The translations under genes were made by a program, and so were the position numbers. Below, in pieces: positions 1 to 7,195 of a stretch of 44,933 nt of DNA. Source of the DNA: Pseudomonadota bacterium (lineage in GTDB: Bacteria; Pseudomonadota; Alphaproteobacteria; Rhizobiales; Hyphomicrobiaceae); assembly GCA_023412745.1 (NCBI GenBank), contig JAEZBZ010000362.1, positions 1 to 44,933 of the forward strand, in the 5' to 3' direction. Every line of letters begins with the position of its first letter. Position 1 is the first letter of the stretch. The notes beneath the pieces are model-generated. The model searched no databases, had not been told where the DNA came from, and was given only the letters and a program-made list of their open reading frames with translations.

Positions 1-388
1 GCGCGATCCAGAACGCGAGGCGGCGATTGAGCCAGCGGTGCGCGTAGGGCCCCGACGGCTCGCCGCCGCGCATCCAGCGCGCCAGCGACGCCAGCCAGGC
101 CCGCAGGCCCGCGGCCAGGCACCACCAGGCGGAGTAACCCAGGAGGAAGTAGCTGGCGTCCGCCAGCCAGGCGCCCAGCCGCCCGCCCCAGTTGCGCAGG
201 GCGGCGCCGTCGCCCGAGGTGGAGAAGGCGGGATCGCCGGCCGCGTGGCTCACCATCGCCAGGAACCAGAACACCAGCGCCGCGGCGCCGAGCACCAGGG
301 CCGTTTCGTGGGCAAAGCGCGCCAGGCCCGCGCGAGGACCGGAGGACGCCGGCGCCGCGTCCGTCAGGGTGTTCAGGGAATACGTCAT
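1..388 (-). CDS. ftsK: DNA translocase FtsK, N-terminal fragment (runs off the left edge)
   Basis: FtsK is a membrane-anchored ATPase that pumps DNA through the division septum and helps resolve chromosome dimers. Reading the minus strand from an ATG at 388-386 gives 129 open codons to the window edge with no stop. The translation begins MTYSLNTLTDA, followed by hydrophobic segments (LGAAALVFWFLAMVSH, then a Trp/Leu-rich stretch around YFLLGYSAWWCL). This is the N-terminal membrane domain pattern I recall for Comamonadaceae FtsK. The ATPase and gamma domains would lie left of the window. Base composition is extreme: 51 of the 60 bases at 61-120 are G or C. It sits upstream of crp on the same strand with a gap of about 100 bases. 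Identification rests on resemblance of the N-terminus only. Confidence 0.75.
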   Translation of the reverse strand, partial: MTYSLNTLTDAAPASSGPRAGLARFAHETALVLGAAALVFWFLAMVSHAAGDPAFSTSGDGAALRNWGGRLGAWLADASYFLLGYSAWWCLAAGLRAWLASLARWMRGGEPSGPYAHRWLNRRLAFWIA

Positions 389-486
389 GGGTGCAGACGG
401 GAGCTTAGCGCAGCGCCCCGCCGCTCCCCCGCCGCAGACGTCGACAGGCGGGGCATGTGTTGCCAAACGCCGTCAGGGAAGGCGTC

Positions 487-1161
487 CTACCCCAGCGTCG
501 TCAGCCGGTCCTTCACCAGCATCGACCCGTCCTCGCGCGTCTCGATGAAGCCGCGGTCCTCCAGGTCCTTCATCACGCGGCTGACCATCTCGCGCGAGGC
601 ACCGACCATCTTGGCGATGTCCTGGCGGGAAATGCGCTCGCGGATCGTCATGAGGCCTTCGCGATCGGGTTGCGCGAATTCCAGCAGCGCGCGGGCGACG
701 CGCCCGTACACGTCCATGAGCGCCAGCGATTCGATCTTGCGGTCCGCCTGGCGCAGGCGCTGCACCAGCCCCTTCATGATCGCGTAGGCCATCGAGCTGT
801 TCTCGGGCAGGCAGCGCGCGAACTCGGCGCGGCCCAGCGTGAGCATGTCGGTCTGCACTTCGGCGCGGCAGGTGGCCGAGTGCGGCTCGTTGTCGATCAG
901 GCTCATCTCGCCGATGTAGTCGCCCGGGTTCAGCGTGGCGAGGATCACCTCGCGCCCGCGCTTGTCGGAGGTGACCACGCGCACGCGGCCGGTCAGGATG
1001 ATGAAGAGCGTGTTGGTCTTCTCGCCCTGCTCCACGATCGTCTCGCCGCGCTTGAAGCGCCGCTTGATGACTGCGTCGGCGACCGACTCCGCCTGGCTGG
1101 AGGTCAGCAGGGCGAACAGCGGCACCCGCCGGATCAGCTCCAGGTTGGACAGCATCGACAT
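487..1161 (-). CDS. Crp/Fnr family transcriptional regulator
   Basis: A 224-residue Crp/Fnr-type regulator. The N-terminal half is a cyclic-nucleotide-binding-like beta-roll (roughly residues 8-125, with the NPGDYIGEMSLID turn and a nearby Arg as in the phosphate-binding cassette). The C-terminal third is a winged helix-turn-helix (about 150-210, with SRQDIAKMVGASREMVSRV as recognition region). The start is the ATG at 1161-1159; a second Met follows two codons later. No N-terminal cysteine cluster is seen, so it is not a classical Fnr oxygen sensor. The sequence looks like the Comamonadaceae Crp group rather than alphaproteobacterial Crp/FixK, and it shares the high G+C of the ftsK fragment. 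It is transcribed away from trxB. Confidence 0.88.
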   Translation of the reverse strand: MSMLSNLELIRRVPLFALLTSSQAESVADAVIKRRFKRGETIVEQGEKTNTLFIILTGRVRVVTSDKRGREVILATLNPGDYIGEMSLIDNEPHSATCRAEVQTDMLTLGRAEFARCLPENSSMAYAIMKGLVQRLRQADRKIESLALMDVYGRVARALLEFAQPDREGLMTIRERISRQDIAKMVGASREMVSRVMKDLEDRGFIETREDGSMLVKDRLTTLG

Positions 1162-1319
1162 CGTTCTTGACCCTCCTGCGGCCCTGAGGTTGTTGGATTC
1201 CTACAATCGTGGTGATTGAGAAGGCGCAAGCATGGCTGGAGCCTGCATCGTCGATACTTCTCGAACCGCCCCGAAATGTACACCGACCTGTGGCATTTTC
1301 CTCACAGGTCTTCCCGATG

Positions 1320-2285
1320 ATGAACACCAAGCACGCCAAAGTCCTGATCCTCGGCTCCGGCCCCGCCGGCTACACGGCGGCCATCTATGCTGCGCGCGCG
1401 ATGCTGAAGCCTGTTCTAATTCAAGGCATTCAGCCGGGCGGACAGCTCACCATCACCACTGACGTGGAGAACTATCCGGGGTTCTCGAAGGTCATCCAGG
1501 GCCCGTGGCTGATGGAGGAGATGAAAGCGCAGGCCGAGCACGTCGGCACCCAGATCGTCATGGATCACATCTCCAAGGTGGATCTGAAGAAGCGCCCGTT
1601 CACGCTGTGGGCGGACTCCGGTGACGTCTACACCTGCGACGTGCTGATCGTCTGCACCGGCGCCCAGGCCCGCTGGCTTGGCATCCCAAGTGAGGATGTG
1701 TTCAAGGGCTTCGGCGTATCGGCTTGCGCGACTTGCGACGGATTCTTCTACAGGAACAAGGATGTCGTGGTGGTCGGCGGGGGCAACACCGCCGTCGAGG
1801 AAGCGCTGTTCCTGACCAACTTCGCCAAGAAGGTGGTCGTCGTTCACCGCCGCGACAGCTTCCGCGCCGAGAAGATCCTGCAGGAGCGCCTGTTCAAGAA
1901 CGAAAAGGTCGCGGTGGTGTGGGATTCCACGGTCGAGGAAATCCTCGGCACCACCGATCCCAAGACCACGACCGGCGTGCGTCTCAGGAACGTCAAGACC
2001 GGCGCCGTCACCGACCGTCCGACCGACGGCGTGTTCGTCGCCATCGGCCATGCGCCCGCGACAGAGCTGTTCAAGGGCCAGCTTGAGATGAAGTCGTCCG
2101 GCTATCTCATCACCAGGCCGGATTCCACCGCGACGTCCATTCCCGGCGTCTTCGCAGCCGGTGACGTGAAGGACGACGTTTATCGCCAGGCGGTGACCGC
2201 GGCCGGCATGGGTTGCATGGCCGCTTTGGAAGCGGAACGGTTTCTGGCAGGCCATGCCGGGGAAGCCTCAATTGCAGCCTGGTAA
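1320..2285 (+). CDS. trxB: Thioredoxin-disulfide reductase
   Basis: A 321-residue flavoprotein that uses NADPH to reduce thioredoxin in the cytosol. The FAD-binding glycine motif GSGPAG is at residues 12-17, the redox-active CATC at 136-139, and the NADPH-binding VVGGGNTAVE at 151-160. A C-terminal FAD motif (PGVFAAGDV) is also present. The frame stays open upstream to 1209, but that extension has no family resemblance, and two adjacent ATGs at 1317 and 1320 match the usual N-terminus. The body, with TTDVENYPGF, is alphaproteobacterial in style. The first residues (HAKVLILGSGPAGYTAA) look more like betaproteobacterial TrxB, which matters for the suspected join. trxB followed by an LsrB-type gene is a common Rhizobiales order. 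Confidence 0.95.
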   Translation: MNTKHAKVLILGSGPAGYTAAIYAARAMLKPVLIQGIQPGGQLTITTDVENYPGFSKVIQGPWLMEEMKAQAEHVGTQIVMDHISKVDLKKRPFTLWADSGDVYTCDVLIVCTGAQARWLGIPSEDVFKGFGVSACATCDGFFYRNKDVVVVGGGNTAVEEALFLTNFAKKVVVVHRRDSFRAEKILQERLFKNEKVAVVWDSTVEEILGTTDPKTTTGVRLRNVKTGAVTDRPTDGVFVAIGHAPATELFKGQLEMKSSGYLITRPDSTATSIPGVFAAGDVKDDVYRQAVTAAGMGCMAALEAERFLAGHAGEASIAAW

Positions 2286-2349
2286 CACTTGAAAGCATAA
2301 ACAAGCCCAGCAGCTTTGCTCCAAACGCATAACACTTGTATTTGCTCCA
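2283..2349. repeat. Short direct repeats between trxB and the LysR gene
   Basis: The AT-richer spacer just after the trxB stop holds three short direct repeats. TAACACTTG occurs at 2283-2291 and 2330-2338, GCATAA at 2295-2300 and 2327-2332, and TTTGCTCCA at 2315-2323 and 2341-2349. A GCTTAAGC palindrome follows at 2355-2362. They lie upstream of the LysR gene and could be regulator sites or simply local duplication; nothing in the sequence decides this. Confidence 0.45.
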
Positions 2350-2496
2350 GTTAGGCTTAAGCTGAGGCGAAAGTCGCACTTTGCGCCTTTCCGTCAGAGC
2401 AAAACACATCAAGCGCGTCGCTGCCGTAGAGCCCCCTGTGTGGATGGTGGGTCGCGGTGCAGCGTGTCTGCGCGGAAGGTTGGCGGGATCACCGGT

Positions 2497-3387
2497 ATGG
2501 ACTGGGACAAGTTGAGGATTTTCCACGCCGCGGCGGAAGCGGGCAGCTTCACGCATGCCGGCGATGCGTTGCGCATGAGCCAGTCAGCGGTTAGCCGGCA
2601 GGTCTCCGCGCTGGAGCGCGATCTCGGCATTGCCCTGTTTCACCGTCACGCCCGCGGCCTCGTGCTGACCGAACAGGGCGAGATGCTCTACCGCACTGCA
2701 GCAGAGGTTATGAACAAGCTGCAGACAGCTGAAACGCTGCTGGCCGATACCACCACCAAGCCGACGGGCGAGTTGCGGATTACCGCGCCCGTGGGGCTCG
2801 GCACCGTATGGGTGACTCAGCGGCTGCGTGAATTCATGGAGCTTTATCCAGACATCCGGGTCGAGGTCATCCTCAACGACGACCAGATCGACATCTCCAT
2901 GCGCGAGGCCGATGTCGCGATCTGGACTCGCGAGCCGGAGCAGGCGGATCTCATTCGCCGGCCACTGTTTTCGATGCGGGTCCGGGCCTTCGCCTCGACC
3001 CAGTACATCCGCAGATTTGGTGCGCCGCAATCGCTCGACGAGCTCGATAAGCACCGGTTCGTCTCCTACAGCGGCACCCCGGCGCAACACCTTTCCGTGA
3101 TCCGCTGGCTGGAGACGGCGGGCCGGCAGGGCAAGGAACCACGCGTACCGGCCTTTCGAGCTAATAGTGTCGTAGCCCTGAAATATGCTATTAGATCAGG
3201 CATCGGGGTGGGTTTGATCCCAGATTACTTGACCGAGGAAGAAACTGACCTTGTAACTGTCCTAGGTGACGTTCAGTTGCCGAAGATGCCGATCATTTTC
3301 GTCTATCCGGAAGAGCTGCGGACGTCGAAAAAAGTCCAGGTTTTGAGGGACTTTCTGGTATCGAAGGCGCGGAGCTGGAAGTACTGA
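2497..3387 (+). CDS. lsrB: LysR-type regulator of the LsrB/VtlR group
   Basis: A 296-residue LysR-type transcription factor with an N-terminal winged HTH (residues about 3-62, beginning MDWDKLRIFHAAAEAGSFTHAG) and a C-terminal effector-binding domain. The N-terminal string is close to what I recall of Sinorhizobium LsrB and Brucella VtlR, which act in redox or envelope control and activate AbcR-type small RNAs. The start at 2497 is chosen because the family begins with MDW and GGCGGGA lies about eight bases upstream; the in-frame extension to 2440 is not family-like. Its neighbours fit: trxB upstream, and an sRNA-like structure with a terminator downstream on the same strand. Confidence 0.85.
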   Translation: MDWDKLRIFHAAAEAGSFTHAGDALRMSQSAVSRQVSALERDLGIALFHRHARGLVLTEQGEMLYRTAAEVMNKLQTAETLLADTTTKPTGELRITAPVGLGTVWVTQRLREFMELYPDIRVEVILNDDQIDISMREADVAIWTREPEQADLIRRPLFSMRVRAFASTQYIRRFGAPQSLDELDKHRFVSYSGTPAQHLSVIRWLETAGRQGKEPRVPAFRANSVVALKYAIRSGIGVGLIPDYLTEEETDLVTVLGDVQLPKMPIIFVYPEELRTSKKVQVLRDFLVSKARSWKY

Positions 3388-3429
3388 TAGGGCACCGGGA
3401 CGCGCCGTGACGCGCATCCCGATGAAGAC

Positions 3430-3462
3430 ATGCGGGTTTCGCATGGCAATCATGCGGTACGC
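3430..3462. promoter_or_regulatory. Tandem dyads upstream of the sRNA candidate, possible LysR operator
   Basis: Three overlapping inverted repeats lie between the LysR stop and the sRNA candidate: ATGCG-N5-CGCAT at 3430-3444, GCATG-N5-CATGC at 3441-3455, and GCG-GTA-CGC at 3454-3462. ATGCG recurs at 22-base spacing, about two helical turns. The centre is some 55 bases before the proposed sRNA start, where LysR regulators often bind. Binding by the adjacent regulator is inferred from position only. Confidence 0.5.
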
Positions 3463-3502
3463 CATATTGCTGCACCTGCGTTCAATTTGCTTAAAGTACA
3501 TG

Positions 3503-3617
3503 CAGCTGTGACGGACAGCTGATGAAGGCCGTACCCTCCCTTTGACGCCTTCAGCGCATCCTTCGAGATGCGGTCTTGAACTTGTGCCGGGTCCTCGTGA
3601 CCCGGCCTTTTTCTTTT
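3503..3617 (+). ncRNA. Candidate trans-acting sRNA, AbcR (alpha-r15)-like
   Basis: No credible gene lies here, but a chain of perfect stems ends in a strong terminator. SL1 is CAGCTG/CAGCTG (3503-3508 with 3516-3521). SL2 is TGAAGGC/GCCTTCA (3523-3529 with 3547-3553), with a 17-base loop carrying CCCTCCC. SL3 is CGCATC/GATGCG (3555-3560 with 3567-3572). SL4 is the terminator. A pyrimidine loop able to pair with Shine-Dalgarno sequences is typical of AbcR RNAs, which silence many transporter mRNAs. AbcR genes are known to sit beside LsrB/VtlR-type genes in Rhizobiales, as here. A weak promoter is possible (TTGCTG at 3467, TAAAGT at 3492). The 5' end is inferred; the size of about 110 bases fits the family. 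Confidence 0.6.
3586..3617 (+). terminator. Rho-independent terminator of the sRNA candidate
   Basis: GCCGGGTC (3586-3593) pairs perfectly with GACCCGGC (3599-3606) around a five-base loop, followed by CTTTTTCTTTT. It is the clearest intrinsic terminator in the window. It separates the sRNA locus from leuC and could also end readthrough from the LysR gene. Confidence 0.9.
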
Positions 3618-3653
3618 CGGCCTCCCAAAACACCGTATCTGCGCGACTGTGTG

Positions 3654-3671
3654 CCCCATCGATGGGGTTTT
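3654..3671 (+). terminator. Second hairpin with T-run in the leuC leader
   Basis: CCCCATCGATGGGG (3654-3667) is a perfect palindrome. As RNA it can form a five-pair stem with a four-base loop, followed at once by TTTT. It lies about 65 bases before the leuC start. It could be a weak terminator or attenuator; no leader peptide rich in leucine codons is seen, so regulation by leucine is not supported. Confidence 0.45.
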
Positions 3672-3736
3672 CATCTGGGCTGCGAGGCAGTATCAGATGG
3701 ACCCGAAGATAAGACCTGCGGGCAAGAGGCTCAACA

Positions 3737-5137
3737 ATGGCGAAGACTCTGTACGACAAGATCTTCGACGACCATGTCGTCGACCGGCAACCCGATGGCA
3801 CCTGCCTGCTGTATATTGACCGCCATCTCGTCCATGAAGTGACTTCGCCCCAGGCTTTCGAAGGCTTGCGCATGGCCGGACGCAAGGTCCGCGCGCCGGA
3901 GAAGACGCTCGCCGTCGTTGACCACAACGTGCCGACCAGCGACCGCTCGAAGGGCATCGACGACGAGGAAAGCCGCACCCAGGTTGAGGCACTCGCCAGG
4001 AACGCCAAGGATTTCGGCGTCGAGTATTACAACGAGCTCGATCCGCGCCAGGGCATCGTCCACGTGATAGGGCCGGAGCAGGGCTTCACCCTGCCTGGTA
4101 CCACCATCGTTTGCGGCGACAGCCACACCTCGACGCATGGCGCGTTCGGCGCATTGGCACACGGCATCGGCACGTCGGAAGTCGAGCACGTACTGGCGAC
4201 CCAGACGCTGATCCAGCGCAAGGCCAAGAACATGCGCGTGACGGTCGACGGCAAGCTGCCGGCTGGCGTCACGGCGAAGGACATCGTGCTGGCCATCATC
4301 GGCGAAATCGGCACCGCGGGTGGCACCGGCCACGTCATCGAATACGCCGGCGAGGCAATCCGTGCACTGTCGATGGAAGGCCGCATGACGGTCTGCAACA
4401 TGTCGATCGAGGGCGGTGCCCGGGCCGGCATGGTGGCGCCCGACGAGACGACCTACGCCTATCTGAAGGACCGGCCGAAGTCGCCCAAGGGCGAAGCCTG
4501 GGATATGGCGCGTAGCTACTGGGACACGCTACGCACCGACGAGGGCGCGCATTTCGACCGCGAGATCAAGCTCGACGCCGCCAAGCTGCCGCCGATCCTG
4601 ACCTGGGGCACCAGCCCCGAGGACGTGGTGTCCATCACCGGTCGCGTGCCGGATCCGGAAAGCGCTGCAGACGAAGCCAAGCGCGCCTCGATCAAGCGCG
4701 CGCTGGACTACATGGGCCTGACGCCGGGAACCAAGATGACCGACATCAAGCTCGATCGCGTGTTCATCGGGTCGTGCACCAACGGCCGCATTGAAGATCT
4801 GCGCGAAGTCGCCCGGATCGCCGAGGGCAAGAAGGTCTCCGAACACGTCTACGCGATGATCGTGCCGGGTTCGGGACTGGTAAAGGCGCAGGCGGAAGCC
4901 GAGGGCCTGGACAAAATCCTCAAGGCCGCCGGTTTCGACTGGCGTGAAGCCGGCTGCTCGATGTGCCTGGGCATGAACCCGGACCAATTGAAGCCACGCG
5001 AGCGCTGCGCCTCGACCTCGAACCGCAACTTCGAGGGCCGCCAAGGCCGTCTGGGCCGCACGCATCTGGTGTCGCCGGCCATGGCCGCCGCCGCCGCGAT
5101 CGCGGGCCATTTCGTGGACGTCCGCGACTGGCAGTGA
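3737..5137 (+). CDS. leuC: 3-isopropylmalate dehydratase large subunit
   Basis: LeuC (466 residues) with LeuD isomerises 2-isopropylmalate to 3-isopropylmalate in leucine synthesis. It belongs to the aconitase family and carries a [4Fe-4S] cluster. The three cluster cysteines are visible at C347 (GSCTNG), C407 and C410 (AGCSMC). The DSHTSTHG segment lies at 128-135. Length and N-terminus (MAKTLYDKIF) are standard, and AAGAGG precedes the ATG. The small-subunit gene leuD is not adjacent but begins about 2.7 kb downstream on the same strand, after four unrelated small genes. A strong hairpin follows the stop codon. Confidence 0.97.
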   Translation: MAKTLYDKIFDDHVVDRQPDGTCLLYIDRHLVHEVTSPQAFEGLRMAGRKVRAPEKTLAVVDHNVPTSDRSKGIDDEESRTQVEALARNAKDFGVEYYNELDPRQGIVHVIGPEQGFTLPGTTIVCGDSHTSTHGAFGALAHGIGTSEVEHVLATQTLIQRKAKNMRVTVDGKLPAGVTAKDIVLAIIGEIGTAGGTGHVIEYAGEAIRALSMEGRMTVCNMSIEGGARAGMVAPDETTYAYLKDRPKSPKGEAWDMARSYWDTLRTDEGAHFDREIKLDAAKLPPILTWGTSPEDVVSITGRVPDPESAADEAKRASIKRALDYMGLTPGTKMTDIKLDRVFIGSCTNGRIEDLREVARIAEGKKVSEHVYAMIVPGSGLVKAQAEAEGLDKILKAAGFDWREAGCSMCLGMNPDQLKPRERCASTSNRNFEGRQGRLGRTHLVSPAMAAAAAIAGHFVDVRDWQ

Positions 5138-5147
5138 TGTTATGTCG

Positions 5148-5175
5148 GCTCCGGGCGGACATCCCTGCCCGGAGC
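5148..5175 (+). terminator. Hairpin after leuC (no T-run)
   Basis: GCTCCGGGC (5148-5156) pairs perfectly with GCCCGGAGC (5167-5175) around a ten-base loop, eleven bases after the leuC stop. There is no run of T, so it is not a classical terminator. It may stabilise the leuC transcript or weaken readthrough into the methyltransferase gene. Confidence 0.5.
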
Positions 5176-5200
5176 AATCTGCTTTCGAAAGGTTGGGCCA

Positions 5201-5998
5201 ATGCCGCGCTCTCTCGTCGAACAGCAGTTTGGTAAAAACGCAGCAAACTACGTCAATTCGCCCGTTCATGCCAAAGGCCCGAGCCTGCAGCGGCTTGTGG
5301 ATCTGGTGCGCCCGGAACCGCACTGGCGAGCGCTGGATGTGGCAACCGCTGCCGGACACACGGCGCTCGCCTTCGCGCCGCATGTCGCCCACGTCATCGC
5401 CAGCGACATCACCGATGAAATGCTGGTGGAAGCGGGCAAACTGGCCAAGGCGCGCGGCGTCACCAACATCGATATCGCCAAGGCCGATGCCGGAGCGTTG
5501 CCCTTCGATGATGCCACGTTCGATCTCGTCACCAGCCGGATCGCGCCGCATCATTTCCCCGACGTCCCGCGCTTCGTCCGCGAAGTCTGGCGGGTGCTGA
5601 AATCTGGGGGCACGTTCGGCCTGGTCGACAACATTTCGCCTGATGCCGAAACAACGCCTGGTTATTCGAAGAGCGAGCTGGCGCAGGCAGCCGATGCCTA
5701 CAACGCATTCGAGAAGCTGCGCGACCCCAGCCACAATCGCAGCCTGACGACGACTGAGTGGCACCGGATCATCAGCGAGACTGGGTTCACGATCTCCCAC
5801 GTGGAGTGGTTGTCTAAGGAAATGACATTCAGCACCTGGACCGAACGAATGAGCGTCGATCAGCCAACCACGGCCAGACTGCACGCCATGCTGAGCGGTG
5901 CGGCCCCGGCTCTGAAGGCCTTTCTGCGCCCCCGCCAGGACGGCGATAAGCTGCATTTCACGCTCGACGAACTGCTGGTCATAGCCCGGAAGCCCTGA
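5201..5998 (+). CDS. Class I SAM-dependent methyltransferase (UbiE-like fold)
   Basis: A 265-residue soluble protein with the class I methyltransferase core. Motif I is ALDVATAAGHTA at about 44-55; the usual second position of the glycine motif is Ala here (DVATAAG rather than DVATGAG). The acidic motif ASDIT follows at about residue 68, then GALPFDDATFDLV and the post-motif segment EVWRVLKSGG. The C-terminal quarter looks like a small substrate-capping region. The methyl acceptor cannot be read from the sequence. It sits between leuC and the ACT-like gene; co-transcription is possible but the leuC hairpin intervenes. Start ATG at 5201, preceded by GAAAGG. Confidence 0.88.
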   Translation: MPRSLVEQQFGKNAANYVNSPVHAKGPSLQRLVDLVRPEPHWRALDVATAAGHTALAFAPHVAHVIASDITDEMLVEAGKLAKARGVTNIDIAKADAGALPFDDATFDLVTSRIAPHHFPDVPRFVREVWRVLKSGGTFGLVDNISPDAETTPGYSKSELAQAADAYNAFEKLRDPSHNRSLTTTEWHRIISETGFTISHVEWLSKEMTFSTWTERMSVDQPTTARLHAMLSGAAPALKAFLRPRQDGDKLHFTLDELLVIARKP

Positions 5999-6191
5999 CA
6001 GCAACGCCTGTTGCGACCGTGCGCCCCAAGCGACCAAGTTAGTTGAACAGTAAGCATCCCGCGGCTATTATCTACGCATGTGTCACGCACTTCACATCGC
6101 GATTATTGGGCGAATTAGCGCCCCGGCCGCTTGAGAGCAGCCGGGTCTTCGACGCGCGTACAATTCCAATCGCATGTGAAGGATTTCTTCG

Positions 6192-6494
6192 ATGGCATCG
6201 CTTGCCGTTGCAGCGCCGGTTCAGACGGCGCCCACCCCATCCGTTAAAGCTCTGTTCTACGTCACGGCCATGGCCGATCCCGGCTTGCTGCCGCGCCTGA
6301 TAGAGCCGGTCGCCAAGCTCGGCTACGTACCGGCACGCGTGCATGCCTCGCGGGAATCCGGCGACGGTTCGGAGCTGACCATCGATCTCCGCCTGAATGG
6401 CGTGACCTCGCGCGCGGCCGAACTCATCAAAATCGCGCTGCGCGCCATCGTTGGCGTTCGCCAGGTCATCGCGGTTGTCGAACCCGACAATTGA
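6192..6494 (+). CDS. Small ACT-like domain protein (IlvM/acetolactate synthase small subunit-like)
   Basis: A 100-residue protein whose residues about 18-96 read as one beta-alpha-beta ACT-like unit: ALFYVTAMADPGLLPRLIEP, then a glycine-linked strand with ELTIDLRL, ending VRQVIAVVEP. This resembles the single-ACT small subunits such as IlvM. About 17 low-complexity residues precede it. GTGAAGGA lies just upstream of the start ATG. No acetolactate synthase catalytic gene is adjacent, although an acetolactate synthase-like enzyme lies about 13 kb away. A regulatory ligand-binding role in branched-chain amino acid synthesis is inference from fold and from the leu neighbourhood. Confidence 0.7.
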   Translation: MASLAVAAPVQTAPTPSVKALFYVTAMADPGLLPRLIEPVAKLGYVPARVHASRESGDGSELTIDLRLNGVTSRAAELIKIALRAIVGVRQVIAVVEPDN

Positions 6495-6584
6495 CCGCTT
6501 CCACGCGGCCGACCACATAGGTTGAACGTTTGCATTGGCGCGGCTCTGCCGCCGCCAGTGCATGGTTCAGACCGGATGGCGGCG

Positions 6585-7001
6585 ATGACGGACAGCGGCA
6601 AATGGCAGGATCTTCGCGCTCCGAGCCTGGAGGATTTCGAAAACCTCGCCGCCGTCGCCTGGGACAATCTTCCCGCTCGTTTTCGAGACGCCTGCGGCAA
6701 CGTCGTGGTGCGCGTGGAAGATTTCGCGACTGACGAAATTTTGAAGCACTTCGGGATGGAAGATCCGTTCGAGCTGATGGGTCTTTACCAGGGCGTAAGT
6801 CTCGACATGCAGAGTGTCAGCGATCTACCTCGGCAGCCTGACATGGTGTTTCTCTATCGCCGTGCCATTCTCGACTATTGGGCGGACGGTGACGAAACGC
6901 TCGGCCATCTGATCACGCACGTGCTTGTGCATGAGATCGGCCACCATCTTGGACTGTCGGACGACGACATGTACGGCTTGGAGGCCGAAGCGAATTCGTG
7001 A
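6585..7001 (+). CDS. Metallopeptidase family protein (zincin-like, HExxHxxGxxD)
   Basis: A 138-residue cytosolic protein with the extended zinc motif H116-E117-x-x-H120-x-x-G123-x-x-D126, matching the zincin-like family once called DUF1025. No signal peptide is seen. The N-terminal two thirds carry the family's acidic segments (VVRVEDF, DPFELMGLYQG). The substrate is unknown for the family. Two close starts are possible (ATG 6576 and ATG 6585); the second is chosen for its GGATGG spacing, and the longer TTG-start extension to 6522 adds nothing family-like. It is followed about 190 bases later by a second HExxH gene of a different type. Confidence 0.85.
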   Translation: MTDSGKWQDLRAPSLEDFENLAAVAWDNLPARFRDACGNVVVRVEDFATDEILKHFGMEDPFELMGLYQGVSLDMQSVSDLPRQPDMVFLYRRAILDYWADGDETLGHLITHVLVHEIGHHLGLSDDDMYGLEAEANS

Positions 7002-7195
7002 AATGGGGAAGTGGGCAGACCGCCTTTTGCGCCCTCGCCTCATGCGACATCGGAGCGACTGAACAACGACCGCTATGCTGCCGCAAACCGGTTGCATGAG
7101 CGTCCAAGGCAAGCGATGGTGCCTCCGGTCGCCATGCATGCGGACGGACGTAATACTGGAAAGTCCGGACCGGACTTATAGAGGGCGAGTGGGGC

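Noticed and set aside
1209..1319. N-terminal extension of TrxB
   Set aside because: The extra 37 residues do not resemble TrxB and begin at a GTG without a convincing ribosome binding site; the family N-terminus starts at 1317/1320.
3388..3736. Leucine attenuator with leader peptide before leuC
   Set aside because: No short open frame with a run of leucine codons precedes either terminator-like hairpin; the first hairpin fits an sRNA end better.
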